This document shows positions 7,138-15,637 of a DNA stretch of 64,000 nucleotides, in pieces (position 1 is the stretch's first letter; every line of letters begins with the position of its first letter). Both the position numbers and the translations under genes were made by a program. The notes beneath the pieces are model-generated. The model was not told the DNA's origin. It was given only the letters and a program-made list of their open reading frames with translations, and did not search any database. Origin of the DNA: an uncultured Bacteroidia bacterium (lineage in GTDB: Bacteria > Bacteroidota > Bacteroidia > Bacteroidales > Prolixibacteraceae); assembly GCA_903904515.1 (NCBI GenBank), contig CAIVCR010000103.1:62001-126000 (forward strand). Direction: 5' to 3'.

Positions 7138-8808
7138 ATGTCAACAAAAAAGTATGTTATCGGAATTGATTATGGTACAGATTCTGTGAGGGCTATTATT
7201 GTCAATGCAGAAAATGGGGTAGAAGTGGCAACCGCAGTAAAGGCATATCCTCGCTGGGCCTCTGGAAAATTCTGTGATCCCTCCAAAGATCAGTATCGCC
7301 AACATCCGCTCGATTATGTTGAATCTATGGAGTATTCAGTGAAGGAAGCTCTGAAAATGGCAGGTGACGAAGTGGCAAAAAATATTGCAGGCATTTCATT
7401 CGACACAACCGGCAGTACTCCTGTATTGGTTAATGAATCTGGCATTCCACTGGCGCTGACGGCCGGATTCGAGGAGAATCCAAATGCCATGTTTATCCTT
7501 TGGAAAGACCATACTTCAATTAAGGAGGCCAACGAAATCAATGAACTGGCGAGAAAATGGGAAATTGACTATACGCAATACGAAGGGGGAATCTACTCCT
7601 CAGAGTGGGTTTGGGCAAAAATCCTTCATGCTTTGCGCGCAGACGAAAAGGTTAGGAGTGCATCCTGGTCGTGGATTGAGCATTGCGACTGGATGCCAGC
7701 GTTGCTTACTGGAACAACTTTACCTGCGGAGGTTTTAAGGAGTCGATGTGCTGCGGGTCATAAATCGATGTGGTTTGCAGGATGGGACGGTCTTCCTTCC
7801 GAAGAGTTTCTAACTGCCCTGGATCCCCTTTTAAGTGGATATCGTTCAAAATTGTATGATAAAACATATACCAGTGACATTAAAGCGGGCACATTAACTT
7901 TGGAGTGGGCTGAGCGTCTTGGACTCTCTGCAGATGTTGCTGTTGGAGTGGGAGGCTACGATTGCCACTTCGGAGCAGTTGGAGGTGAAGTTACACCCAA
8001 CGTGCTGGCGCGGGCAATCGGAACTTCTACGTGCGATATTATGGTCTCCTCCTATGAGTCAATGGGGGATAAATTAATCCCCGGAATTTGCGGACAGGTT
8101 GATGGATCGGTCATTCCCGGTTATATTGGCATTGAAGCCGGACAATCGGCCTTTGGCGATATTTATGCCTGGTTTAAGCGTGTAGTGGCCTGGCCGATTG
8201 AGCAGATTCTGGCTAAATCAACGCTAATAGATTCCGATACGCGTGAAAAGCTTATTGCAGAAACGATGGATCGGATTATTCCTGAACTATCAAAGGAGGC
8301 GATGCTGATTCCTATCGAAGAGTCTACCATTATTGCCGTCGACTGGATGAATGGCCGTCGAACACCTGATGCCAATCAGGAAGTAGCCGGGTCGATCACC
8401 GGATTAAAACTAGGTTCATCTGCTCCAAGGATATTCAGGGCTTTGGTTGAGGCAACAGCTTTTGGATCAAAAGCTATTGTTGACAGAATTAAACACGAAG
8501 GGGTGGAAATAAAGGAGATAATCGGCTTGGGCGGAGTCGCCAAAAAATCACCTTTTGTAATGCAAACCCTTGCTGATGTGCTTAATATGCCGATAAAAGT
8601 TGCCAGAACTGAACAGACCTGTGCTTTTGGTGCAGCTATGTTTGCGGCAGTGGTGGCCGGAATTTATCCCAAAGTGGAGGATGCCCAAAAGGCAATGGGC
8701 CAGGGTTTTGAATCTACCTATTTTCCTGATCCGGCTAACGCTGAAAAGTATGGTGAACTATATCTCAAATACGTCAAAATAGGAAAATTCACCGAAAAGG
8801 AGTTGTAA
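7138..8808 (+). CDS. araB: Ribulokinase
   Basis: A 556-residue FGGY-family kinase phosphorylating L-ribulose with ATP. The N-terminal phosphate loop GIDYGTDSVRAIIV, the GISFDTTGSTPVLV segment and the substrate-side FILWKDHTSIKEANEIN are family features. The second lobe carries AVGVGGYDCHFGAVGGEV and GLGGVAKKSPFVMQTLADVLNMP, the C-terminal FGGY signature region. Length agrees with other bacterial AraB proteins. It is the last gene of the arabinose cluster and is followed by a clear terminator at 8823-8880. The 228-bp upstream gap suggests its own promoter. Confidence 0.96.
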   Translation: MSTKKYVIGIDYGTDSVRAIIVNAENGVEVATAVKAYPRWASGKFCDPSKDQYRQHPLDYVESMEYSVKEALKMAGDEVAKNIAGISFDTTGSTPVLVNESGIPLALTAGFEENPNAMFILWKDHTSIKEANEINELARKWEIDYTQYEGGIYSSEWVWAKILHALRADEKVRSASWSWIEHCDWMPALLTGTTLPAEVLRSRCAAGHKSMWFAGWDGLPSEEFLTALDPLLSGYRSKLYDKTYTSDIKAGTLTLEWAERLGLSADVAVGVGGYDCHFGAVGGEVTPNVLARAIGTSTCDIMVSSYESMGDKLIPGICGQVDGSVIPGYIGIEAGQSAFGDIYAWFKRVVAWPIEQILAKSTLIDSDTREKLIAETMDRIIPELSKEAMLIPIEESTIIAVDWMNGRRTPDANQEVAGSITGLKLGSSAPRIFRALVEATAFGSKAIVDRIKHEGVEIKEIIGLGGVAKKSPFVMQTLADVLNMPIKVARTEQTCAFGAAMFAAVVAGIYPKVEDAQKAMGQGFESTYFPDPANAEKYGELYLKYVKIGKFTEKEL

Positions 8809-8822
8809 CCTGAGAAAACAAG

Positions 8823-8880
8823 AGTAGCCACTGTCTGTCTGATGATGAATCGTGGCTACTAATTTTTTATTTCTTTTTTT
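8823..8880 (+). terminator. Rho-independent terminator of araB
   Basis: Inverted arms AGTAGCCAC (8823-8831) and GTGGCTACT (8852-8860) form a 9-bp stem with a 20-nt loop, followed by a T-rich tract (8862-8880). It starts 14 bp after the araB stop codon. Confidence 0.85.
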
Positions 8881-9004
8881 GAAGTTCTGCAATATCCTGG
8901 ATGATAGCTTTCCAAACGCGATAATGTGGCCCATACCAGATCCATTAACCGGTAGGATTATGGTTAAATTACGGGTGCGATTTTTTTTAACAGAATATTT
9001 TTTC

Positions 9005-9065
9005 TATATTTGGCCGGCACCAGATTATGCAGTTCCAATTGAACCTATTTCGATTGGAACTGTAT
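9005..9065 (+). promoter_or_regulatory. -7 box followed by a long hairpin in the leader of the small gene
   Basis: TATATTTG (9005-9012) matches the TAnnTTTG box. Close to the predicted transcript start lies a perfect 10-bp inverted repeat, CAGTTCCAAT (9030-9039) and ATTGGAACTG (9053-9062), extendable to about 14 bp with one G.U pair and a 13-nt loop. No T-run follows. The next plausible start codon is at 9201, so the leader would be about 180 nt. Confidence 0.5.
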
Positions 9066-9200
9066 AATTTATAGAAAATGACTTCGTTAAGCACAAAATA
9101 TCTTTGTTCTTTTGGGAGTTTTAATAATCTCGGGGGAACAAAATCGGCTAATTGGTCTGATTTCCTGAGCTTAAAATCAACAATCAATAAAATTTTTATT

Positions 9201-9440
9201 ATGGGCAGACCACCAACAAGAGCAAAAGAATATAGAGACGGGTTTTATATTGAAGTTCGGAATAAAGGATCACTTACCGGGATAAAGATCATTCGGAAGA
9301 GTAAAGATGAGATGATGCAAGCCATTAAAGAGTATGAGAAGACTAAAGAGGTGATTATTCTTGGAGAGTCGAAGAATGGTAAATGGGCGAACAAACCTGA
9401 GACTTATCAAAAGGCAGATTCCATCGAGCACAACAATTAG
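9201..9440 (+). CDS. Small basic protein of unknown function
   Basis: A 79-residue hydrophilic protein beginning MGRPPTRAKEYRDGFYIEVRNKG. It has a basic N-terminus, a possible beta-rich centre (GFYIEVRNKGSLTGIKIIRKSKDEMMQAIKEYEK) and a charged tail. There is no signal peptide or membrane helix. I prefer the ATG at 9201 over the in-frame ATG at 9078, because the extra 41 residues would be low-quality sequence overlapping the leader. The MGRPP opening resembles small basic proteins, some with AT-hook-like GRP motifs, but this one has a single such motif. It stands between the araB terminator and the permease gene, 49 bp before the latter. Function unknown. Confidence 0.65.
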   Translation: MGRPPTRAKEYRDGFYIEVRNKGSLTGIKIIRKSKDEMMQAIKEYEKTKEVIILGESKNGKWANKPETYQKADSIEHNN

Positions 9441-9489
9441 CTACTCCTGATTATTTAGTTTATCACCCGCTATCTTTTAAAGCCAAACG

Positions 9490-11040
9490 ATGAGTATCTC
9501 AAAGTTATTCCTGATTAAACCTTTGAACCAGCTAATGCGTAATTCCCAGGAGGATTCCGGGATGAAAAGAGCGCTTAGTGCTACAAATCTTACAACCCTT
9601 GGAATCGGTGCAATTATTGGAGCAGGGATTTTTGTCCTGACCGGACAGGCAGCAGCTCAGTATGCCGGACCAGCTATTGTTATCTCGTTTATCATTTCAG
9701 GGTTTGCCTGTTTATTCGCAGGACTCTGTTATGCCGAGTTTGCATCGATGATCCCCATTTCTGGCAGCGCTTATACCTATGCCTATTCCACGCTCGGCGA
9801 GTTTATGGCCTGGATTATCGGATGGGATCTTATTTTGGAATACCTCTTTGCCGCTTCTACGGTATCTGTGGGATGGTCGGGTTATGTGGTTAGCTTTCTA
9901 AAAGATTTCGGAATTTATATCCCGCCACAGTTTACTGCTGCCTGGCGAACGGTATTGGTCGATATTCCCAATATCGGCTGGAAACCGATTACCGATCAAC
10001 TTTCTGCCAGTTTGACCTCTTCAGGAATTGTTGTTGATAATTTACCCCATATTACCGCTATTCTGAATCTTCCAGCCATGTTTGTTGTTGCAGCTATCAC
10101 GATTCTTCTGGTAATCGGAATTAAAGAATCGGCCAGCTTTAACAATGTAATGGTTATGATTAAGGTATTTGTGATCATACTTTTTATAGGGATAGGATAT
10201 TTCTTTATCAACAAGGTGAACTGGCATCCTTTTATTCCGCCCAATACCGGGGAGTGGGGACATTTCGGATGGAGCGGTGTACTTCGGGGTTCTGCTGTAA
10301 TCTTCTTTGCCTATATCGGATTTGATGCGGTTTCAACAGCCGCACAGGAGGCAAAAAATCCGCAGCGCGATATGCCAATCGGCATTTTAGGTTCGCTTGG
10401 AATCTCAACAGTTTTATATATCCTGGTTGCAATCGTTTTAACCGGAATCGTAAGTTATACTTTTCTGAATGTCGCTGACCCAATTGCAGTGGGTGTTGAT
10501 GCGATGGGGAAAGGACTTTTCTGGTTACGTCCGATCATCAAAATTGCTGCTATTGCCGGGCTCAGCTCTGTGATTCTCGTTATGATGCTTGGTCAGCCCC
10601 GTATTTTTTATGCAATGTCCAAAGACGGATTACTTCCCTCGCGGTTTGCAAGAATCCACCCCCGGTTTAAGACACCTTATTACAGTACCATAGTCACTGG
10701 TTCAGTGGCCCTTATTTTTGCGGGGATTCTCCCGATCAATATTCTTGGTGAACTGGTTTCAATAGGTACCTTACTCGCCTTTGCTATTGTTTGCGTAGGA
10801 ATAATTTTTTTAAGGGTTAAAAGGCCTGAACTCAAACGTCCTTTCAGAACTCCGTTTGTACCGCTTGTTCCCATCCTTGGCGCTTTGATCTGCATGATTC
10901 AGATGTACTCCCTGCCGCTTGATACCTGGCTCCGGTTAATTATCTGGATGGCCGTAGGTATGGTGATCTATTTTACGTATGGAGTCCGGCATAGTGAAAT
11001 AAGGAAGCTTCATGCCCAGGGTAAGCACACGGTTGATTAA
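9490..11040 (+). CDS. APC-superfamily amino acid permease
   Basis: A 516-residue inner-membrane transporter of the amino acid/polyamine/organocation superfamily, most like the cationic amino acid transporter branch. The start of helix 1 carries the characteristic LGIGAIIGAGIFVLTGQAA, and FAYIGFDAVSTAAQEAKNPQRDMPIGI is the family consensus around helix 6-7. About 12-13 hydrophobic helices are visible. Substrate cannot be inferred. The first 25 residues (SISKLFLIKPLNQLMRNSQEDSG) form a cytoplasmic tail typical of the group. It is not obviously part of the arabinose system; 176 bp separate it from the GH127 gene downstream. Confidence 0.92.
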   Translation: MSISKLFLIKPLNQLMRNSQEDSGMKRALSATNLTTLGIGAIIGAGIFVLTGQAAAQYAGPAIVISFIISGFACLFAGLCYAEFASMIPISGSAYTYAYSTLGEFMAWIIGWDLILEYLFAASTVSVGWSGYVVSFLKDFGIYIPPQFTAAWRTVLVDIPNIGWKPITDQLSASLTSSGIVVDNLPHITAILNLPAMFVVAAITILLVIGIKESASFNNVMVMIKVFVIILFIGIGYFFINKVNWHPFIPPNTGEWGHFGWSGVLRGSAVIFFAYIGFDAVSTAAQEAKNPQRDMPIGILGSLGISTVLYILVAIVLTGIVSYTFLNVADPIAVGVDAMGKGLFWLRPIIKIAAIAGLSSVILVMMLGQPRIFYAMSKDGLLPSRFARIHPRFKTPYYSTIVTGSVALIFAGILPINILGELVSIGTLLAFAIVCVGIIFLRVKRPELKRPFRTPFVPLVPILGALICMIQMYSLPLDTWLRLIIWMAVGMVIYFTYGVRHSEIRKLHAQGKHTVD

Positions 11041-11172
11041 AGGGTTCAAATAATTGTGTGAAACAGGTATTCCGGTAAAATATTCGATAGTAGATTCCGA
11101 TATTCCTATCATAAATCCCATTTTCAGGAATTGAATTTGGAATACTAAATTTTTAATCAGTTAAAAAATAAC

Positions 11173-11201
11173 AGATTAAAAGATATAATATGTTTTAATC
11201 T
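11173..11201 (+). promoter_or_regulatory. Perfect 9-bp inverted repeat upstream of the GH127 gene
   Basis: AGATTAAAA (11173-11181) and TTTTAATCT (11193-11201) are exact reverse complements separated by 11 bp, ending 16 bp before the GH127 start codon. The arms are about two helical turns apart, as expected for a dimeric regulator site. It could also form a leader hairpin covering translation initiation. Confidence 0.5.
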
Positions 11202-11216
11202 TTAAAATCTATTATT

Positions 11217-13055
11217 ATGAGAATCCAACTTACCCTGCTCCTGTTTCTGTTTGCCATTACTGCAACCTATGCAGGCAATCTGGATAAGATAAACCTCTAC
11301 CAACCAATCATTCCAAACAAAATCCCCGATAAATATGTGCCGGCCAGATACGAGACAATTGGCGGATTCCTGGGATACCGAATGAATATCAACCTGGAGA
11401 AGCGGCTATTGCAGATCGATTCGACAACAATTTTGTCAGGATTCCGTCATCGCCCCGGATCCCAGGTGTGGCTGGGAGAGCATGTGGGTAAATTTTTATT
11501 CTCTGCCTCTAATACGTATAAATATTCCAATGATATACGTATTAAAAAACTGGCCGATGGTATTGTCAGGCAATATATCGCCTGCCAATTACCCGATGGA
11601 TATCTCGGAACCTACCTGCCTAAAGATTACTGGACCGAATGGGACGTCTGGGCCCACAAATATGCAATAATCGGTTTGCTAAACTATTATTCCGTAACCG
11701 GTGATCAAAACGCCTTAAATGCGGCTAAAAAAGCGGGAGATTTGATGTGTAACACGTTCGGCGATGAACCCGGCAAGCGTGACCTTATGACTGCCGGCTG
11801 GCATGTGGGCCTTGCTCCCGGAAGTATTCTGGAACCGATGGTCGATCTGTACCGGTTTTCGGGGGATAAACGATACCTCAATTTCTGTGAATATATCCTG
11901 CGTGCATTCGAACACCCAAACGGCCCTAAAATTATGAGCGGGTTGGAGAAATACGGTCAGGTAACCAAAGTAGGGAATGGGAAAGCATATGAAATGCTAT
12001 CGTGTTTCCTCGGAATGCTCAAATATTATAAAATTACCGGGGATGAACGGTATCTTAAGGCGCTGGAAACTGCCTGGACCGATATCTGCAAAAACAGATT
12101 ATACCTGACAGGAACTTCGAGTGTTGATGAACATTTTCAGGAAGATGGGATTATGCCTGCCGAGAACTCAACGAAGATGGGTGAGGGTTGCGTAACCACA
12201 ACGTGGCTTCAGTTTAATCTTCAGCTGCTGCAGATCACCGGTAATCCAAAGTATTCAGAAGAGCTGGAACGGTCTGTTTATAACCATCTTCTGGCAGCCG
12301 AGAATCCTCAGACCGGATGTGTCAGTTATTATACTGCGCTTCAGGGGGCTAAACCTTACAAATGTGATCAGGGATTTTCCTGTTGTCTTTCAAGCATTCC
12401 AAGGGGGATCTCCCTTATTCCGGATCTTATCTGGGGTAAGATTAACGGAGTTTTTTCGGTGATGATGGTTGAATCCGGCATCGTTACTGATACCATCGAG
12501 GCTGAAAATCATTCACGGGTCGCCCTGACCATCGAATCATCAACCAGATTCCCTTTAGAGGGGAGTGTGAACTATAAAATTACCCCATCATCAACGAATA
12601 AATTTGAATTGAATTTCAGAGTCCCTCAGTGGGCCCGAAACTATAAAGCGACTATCGGAAGAGAAATTTATAAGGGCAATGCCGGGAAAATGGTTAAAAT
12701 TGACCGGAAATGGAGTGCAAATGAGGTGGTTCGTGTGACCTTTGACATGCCGGTTGAAGTAATTCCCGGGGGGAAATCGTATCCGGGTAAGATAGCACTG
12801 AAAAGGGGACCGCAGGTTTTAGTCGTTGACAGGTCACTAAACACCACTTTAGATTCCTTAAAATCGCTGAATTGCTCCCGGATAAATGTTAAATTAGCTG
12901 ATGCTCCGAAATCCCTTCCCGCAGAATGGAGCTGGAAACAGGCTTATGTCGTTCCAATGCAAGTCAATCAGAAAACCCAAAGTGTCCTGATGGTGCCATT
13001 TAGCGAGGCTGGACAAAATGGAGGCGAAATCGCTACATGGTTAAGCACCAAATGA
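11217..13055 (+). CDS. GH127 family beta-L-arabinofuranosidase (DUF1680 fold), exported
   Basis: A 612-residue protein with an N-terminal signal peptide (MRIQLTLLLFLFAITATYAG) followed by the (alpha/alpha)6-barrel of glycoside hydrolase family 127. The zinc/catalytic set known from HypBA1 (Glu338, Cys340, Cys417, Cys418) is matched by EGC at Glu323/Cys325 and by the adjacent Cys389-Cys390 in GFSCCLSS. WDVWAHKYAIIGLLNYYSVTGD and the C-terminal beta domain are also typical. It would release L-arabinose from beta-linked arabinofuranosides in the periplasm, supplying the araABD pathway encoded upstream. A GH43 gene starts 61 bp downstream. Confidence 0.88.
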   Translation: MRIQLTLLLFLFAITATYAGNLDKINLYQPIIPNKIPDKYVPARYETIGGFLGYRMNINLEKRLLQIDSTTILSGFRHRPGSQVWLGEHVGKFLFSASNTYKYSNDIRIKKLADGIVRQYIACQLPDGYLGTYLPKDYWTEWDVWAHKYAIIGLLNYYSVTGDQNALNAAKKAGDLMCNTFGDEPGKRDLMTAGWHVGLAPGSILEPMVDLYRFSGDKRYLNFCEYILRAFEHPNGPKIMSGLEKYGQVTKVGNGKAYEMLSCFLGMLKYYKITGDERYLKALETAWTDICKNRLYLTGTSSVDEHFQEDGIMPAENSTKMGEGCVTTTWLQFNLQLLQITGNPKYSEELERSVYNHLLAAENPQTGCVSYYTALQGAKPYKCDQGFSCCLSSIPRGISLIPDLIWGKINGVFSVMMVESGIVTDTIEAENHSRVALTIESSTRFPLEGSVNYKITPSSTNKFELNFRVPQWARNYKATIGREIYKGNAGKMVKIDRKWSANEVVRVTFDMPVEVIPGGKSYPGKIALKRGPQVLVVDRSLNTTLDSLKSLNCSRINVKLADAPKSLPAEWSWKQAYVVPMQVNQKTQSVLMVPFSEAGQNGGEIATWLSTK

Positions 13056-13116
13056 TTCCTGAAGTTTAACGCACTTCAACAGGTAATTACCCTGAATTAA
13101 AACTATTCTGTTAAAG

Positions 13117-14721
13117 GTGAAATTTTACAGAGCTGCAACTTTTATTTTAGTCCTTGTCACTACAATAGCCTTTGGCCAGACCCCCGGGAAATGGGGGGAT
13201 CAGGGCGATGGAACTTATTGTAATCCTGTAATTCCAGGCGATTACAGTGATCTGGATGCCATACGCGTTGGAGCAGATTATTATGCCATCTCCTCTACAC
13301 TTCAATACTCTCCCGGGGTTGTTGTTCTCCATTCACAAGACCTTGTAAACTGGGAAATTATTAGCCATGTTGTTGACGACATTACCCTAATCAGCCCTGA
13401 ACTTAACTGGGACCGGATGAACCAATATGGCAAAGGGGTGTGGGCAGGCTCTATCCGATATTATAACGGTAAATTTTGGGTTTATTTTGGAACTCCTGAG
13501 GATGGATTTTTCATGAGTTCAGCATCGGATCCCGCAGGACCATGGGCACCACTGCATCAGGTCTGGAAAGTAGCCGGATGGGATGATTGTTGCACCTTTT
13601 GTGATGACGATGGTCAGCTTTATTTTGTGGCTACCAATTTTGCTGCTGACCCTAAAACAGACAAAAAATACAACATTCATCTGTTTAGGATGACCCCTGA
13701 TGGAAAAAGACTGATCATGGGATCCGATTCTATTATCCACCAATCGGAAGGGAGTGAGGCAAATAAGCTGTATAAAATCAATGGAACATATTATCACTAT
13801 TTCAGCAAAGTAAATAAGGAGGGGCGCGTAATTATGATGGAACGTTCCAAAAATATCTACGGGCCTTGGGAAATCAGGCAGATAAATCATGTGAACAGTG
13901 AGAAGGACCGGGAGCCAAATCAGGGTGGACTAATTCAGACAAACTCCGGCGAATGGTGGTTCCTCACCCATCATGGTTCAGGAGGTCATTGGGATGGTCG
14001 GGTGGCCACTCTTTTACCGGTTACCTGGATCAGCGGATGGCCCATTATTGGCCAGGTCGGGACCGATACGATAGGCTCTATGGTTTGGAGCGGGAAAAAA
14101 CCAGCTACATTAAGCGCAGTGACATCGAAAATTCAAACAAATGATGAATTTAGTGCTACAGCCCTTCCTGCACAATGGGAATGGAATTACCAGCCCCGGA
14201 ACGAAAAATGGTCGCTTAGCGAACATCCGGGATATCTGCGGTTGTATGCATTTCAGCCAATTGATCCGAACGACAATCACCGGATTATCTTCCGGGCTGG
14301 CAATACGCTGACTCAGCGCAGTATGCGGACTACACATAACGAAGTAACAGCCAAATTTGAGATTGGCCATATGGTCGACGGACAATTTGCGGGATTAACA
14401 CACTATGCGGCCACCTTCAGCACCTTTGGCATTAAGCAAACGAACGGCATTCGAACATTGGTTTACGACAACAATGGAACAGTTCATGCTGGCATTCAGA
14501 TAAAAGGTAACGTCATCTGGCTGAAATCGGCATGGGATGTTATCGGGAAAAACAGATATTCATACAGCACCGATGGTAAAACCTTTATTCCGTTTGGTAC
14601 AACCTACCAATTAACATGGGGTGATTACCGTGGTGATCGTATTGGAATTTTCAACTTTAACACAAAAGGAGACCTTGGTTTCGTAGATGTAGATTGGTTT
14701 AGATATACTTATACGAATTAA
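13117..14721 (+). CDS. GH43 family glycosidase (arabinofuranosidase/xylosidase type), exported
   Basis: A 534-residue secreted enzyme read from a GTG start; no ATG is available before the signal peptide MKFYRAATFILVLVTTIAFGQ. Residues about 30-330 form the five-bladed propeller of GH43, with the catalytic base expected at Asp45 (PGDYSDLDAIRV), the pKa modulator in the DDCCTFCDDDGQLYF region, and the acid in SEGSEANKLYK. Residues about 345-534 form a concanavalin-like beta-sandwich (GH43_C2/DUF1349 style), as in arabinoxylan-acting subfamilies. With GH127 it would debranch arabinan or arabinoxylan. It ends 14 bp from the convergent YbaK-like gene. Confidence 0.88.
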   Translation: MKFYRAATFILVLVTTIAFGQTPGKWGDQGDGTYCNPVIPGDYSDLDAIRVGADYYAISSTLQYSPGVVVLHSQDLVNWEIISHVVDDITLISPELNWDRMNQYGKGVWAGSIRYYNGKFWVYFGTPEDGFFMSSASDPAGPWAPLHQVWKVAGWDDCCTFCDDDGQLYFVATNFAADPKTDKKYNIHLFRMTPDGKRLIMGSDSIIHQSEGSEANKLYKINGTYYHYFSKVNKEGRVIMMERSKNIYGPWEIRQINHVNSEKDREPNQGGLIQTNSGEWWFLTHHGSGGHWDGRVATLLPVTWISGWPIIGQVGTDTIGSMVWSGKKPATLSAVTSKIQTNDEFSATALPAQWEWNYQPRNEKWSLSEHPGYLRLYAFQPIDPNDNHRIIFRAGNTLTQRSMRTTHNEVTAKFEIGHMVDGQFAGLTHYAATFSTFGIKQTNGIRTLVYDNNGTVHAGIQIKGNVIWLKSAWDVIGKNRYSYSTDGKTFIPFGTTYQLTWGDYRGDRIGIFNFNTKGDLGFVDVDWFRYTYTN

Positions 14722-14735
14722 TAAATTCAGTTGAA

Positions 14736-15248
14736 TTATAAGTCATTATGCCACCTTTCGCTGGGATCGCCGGGAAATGAAACAGTTTTCCACGAAAATT
14801 TGAAAATCCGTGGTTTTACCAGGCGTTCATAGTCTTTGTAGGTTAATCTTATCAGTTCGGTATGGGAGCCGGCATTAAATGCAATCTCCTTGTCCTCAGT
14901 CAGGGTTTCGGCAACATAGACATCCATATCGTACAGATTTCCGAATGGGGGCATTGCGCCTAACTCGCAATCCGGAAAGCGGTCTTTGAATTCATTTTCA
15001 GTAGCCAGAAATACATTACCGGTTCCAAATATCTTCTTTAAACTTTCGAAATCAACAATATAGGACGCAGGAAGTACGGCCATTCCCATTTTTCCCTGGA
15101 TTTTAATCATTACTGTTTTTGCGATCTCTTTTCCTGAAATATGTGCCTTTGCTGCGATCTCTTGCATCGTAAAGGCCCTCGAATGACGGATTGTCATATA
15201 CTTCACACTATTCTCATCGAGAAATTGGATTAATTTTCTTACAGGCAT
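14736..15248 (-). CDS. YbaK/aminoacyl-tRNA deacylase-like protein
   Basis: A 170-residue protein with the YbaK/ProX fold that hydrolyses mischarged aminoacyl-tRNAs. Residues 1-150 show the family pattern: a lead helix (RKLIQFLDENSVKYMTIRHSRAFTMQEIAAKAHISGKEIAKTVMIKI) containing the conserved Lys of the catalytic site, VLPASYIVDFESLKKIFG, and GAMPPFGNLYDMDVYVAETL, which matches the substrate-contacting GxxxPxG segment. The C-terminus (about 150-170) is a short tail with no clear homology. It is a free-standing editing domain; which tRNA it edits cannot be told from sequence. It converges on the GH43 gene and is unlinked to the sugar pathway. Confidence 0.85.
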   Translation of the reverse strand: MPVRKLIQFLDENSVKYMTIRHSRAFTMQEIAAKAHISGKEIAKTVMIKIQGKMGMAVLPASYIVDFESLKKIFGTGNVFLATENEFKDRFPDCELGAMPPFGNLYDMDVYVAETLTEDKEIAFNAGSHTELIRLTYKDYERLVKPRIFKFSWKTVSFPGDPSERWHNDL

Positions 15249-15637
15249 TGGTGTGAATTTTTAGGGTTTGAAGAACTTAATCTAAAAAATGCTGACTGAA
15301 CAGCCTAAACAGAGCCTCAAGGACATAAAATAGTTTATACACTATTTTGCAGAAGAAAGTTTCATTAAATATACAAAAAAATGATCGGATAATACTACTT
15401 TTTAATCCGGATTTCTGCACATTTAAACCAACTGAATAGCCAATAGGGTGAAAATAAATGGCATATATTAAACAATAATAACGGGAATAGTAATTGGAAG
15501 TTAGCGGAATAATGACCACTTTTATCATGCCTGCTTTCATCTGAGCCTTATCCTATAAGAGGTTAAATATGAAGCGATAATACACGGCACCCTGGTCAAT
15601 CGTTGGTAATATTTCAGAAACCATATACAACCGAACT
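15249..15637. other. 389-bp intergenic region
   Basis: AT-rich spacer between the divergent YbaK-like gene and a Gfo/Idh/MocA oxidoreductase gene. A weak CGGAT/ATCCG inverted repeat lies near 15394-15418. The only reading frame, about 87 codons on the minus strand, lacks protein-like composition and I do not call it. Nothing else recognisable. Confidence 0.4.

Noticed and set aside
8852-9067. Plus-strand frame of 71 codons after araB
   Set aside because: It overlaps the araB terminator and a leader hairpin and has no sign of coding use.
15277-15540. Minus-strand frame of 87 codons in the spacer
   Set aside because: Composition is not protein-like, there is no recognisable motif and no start context.
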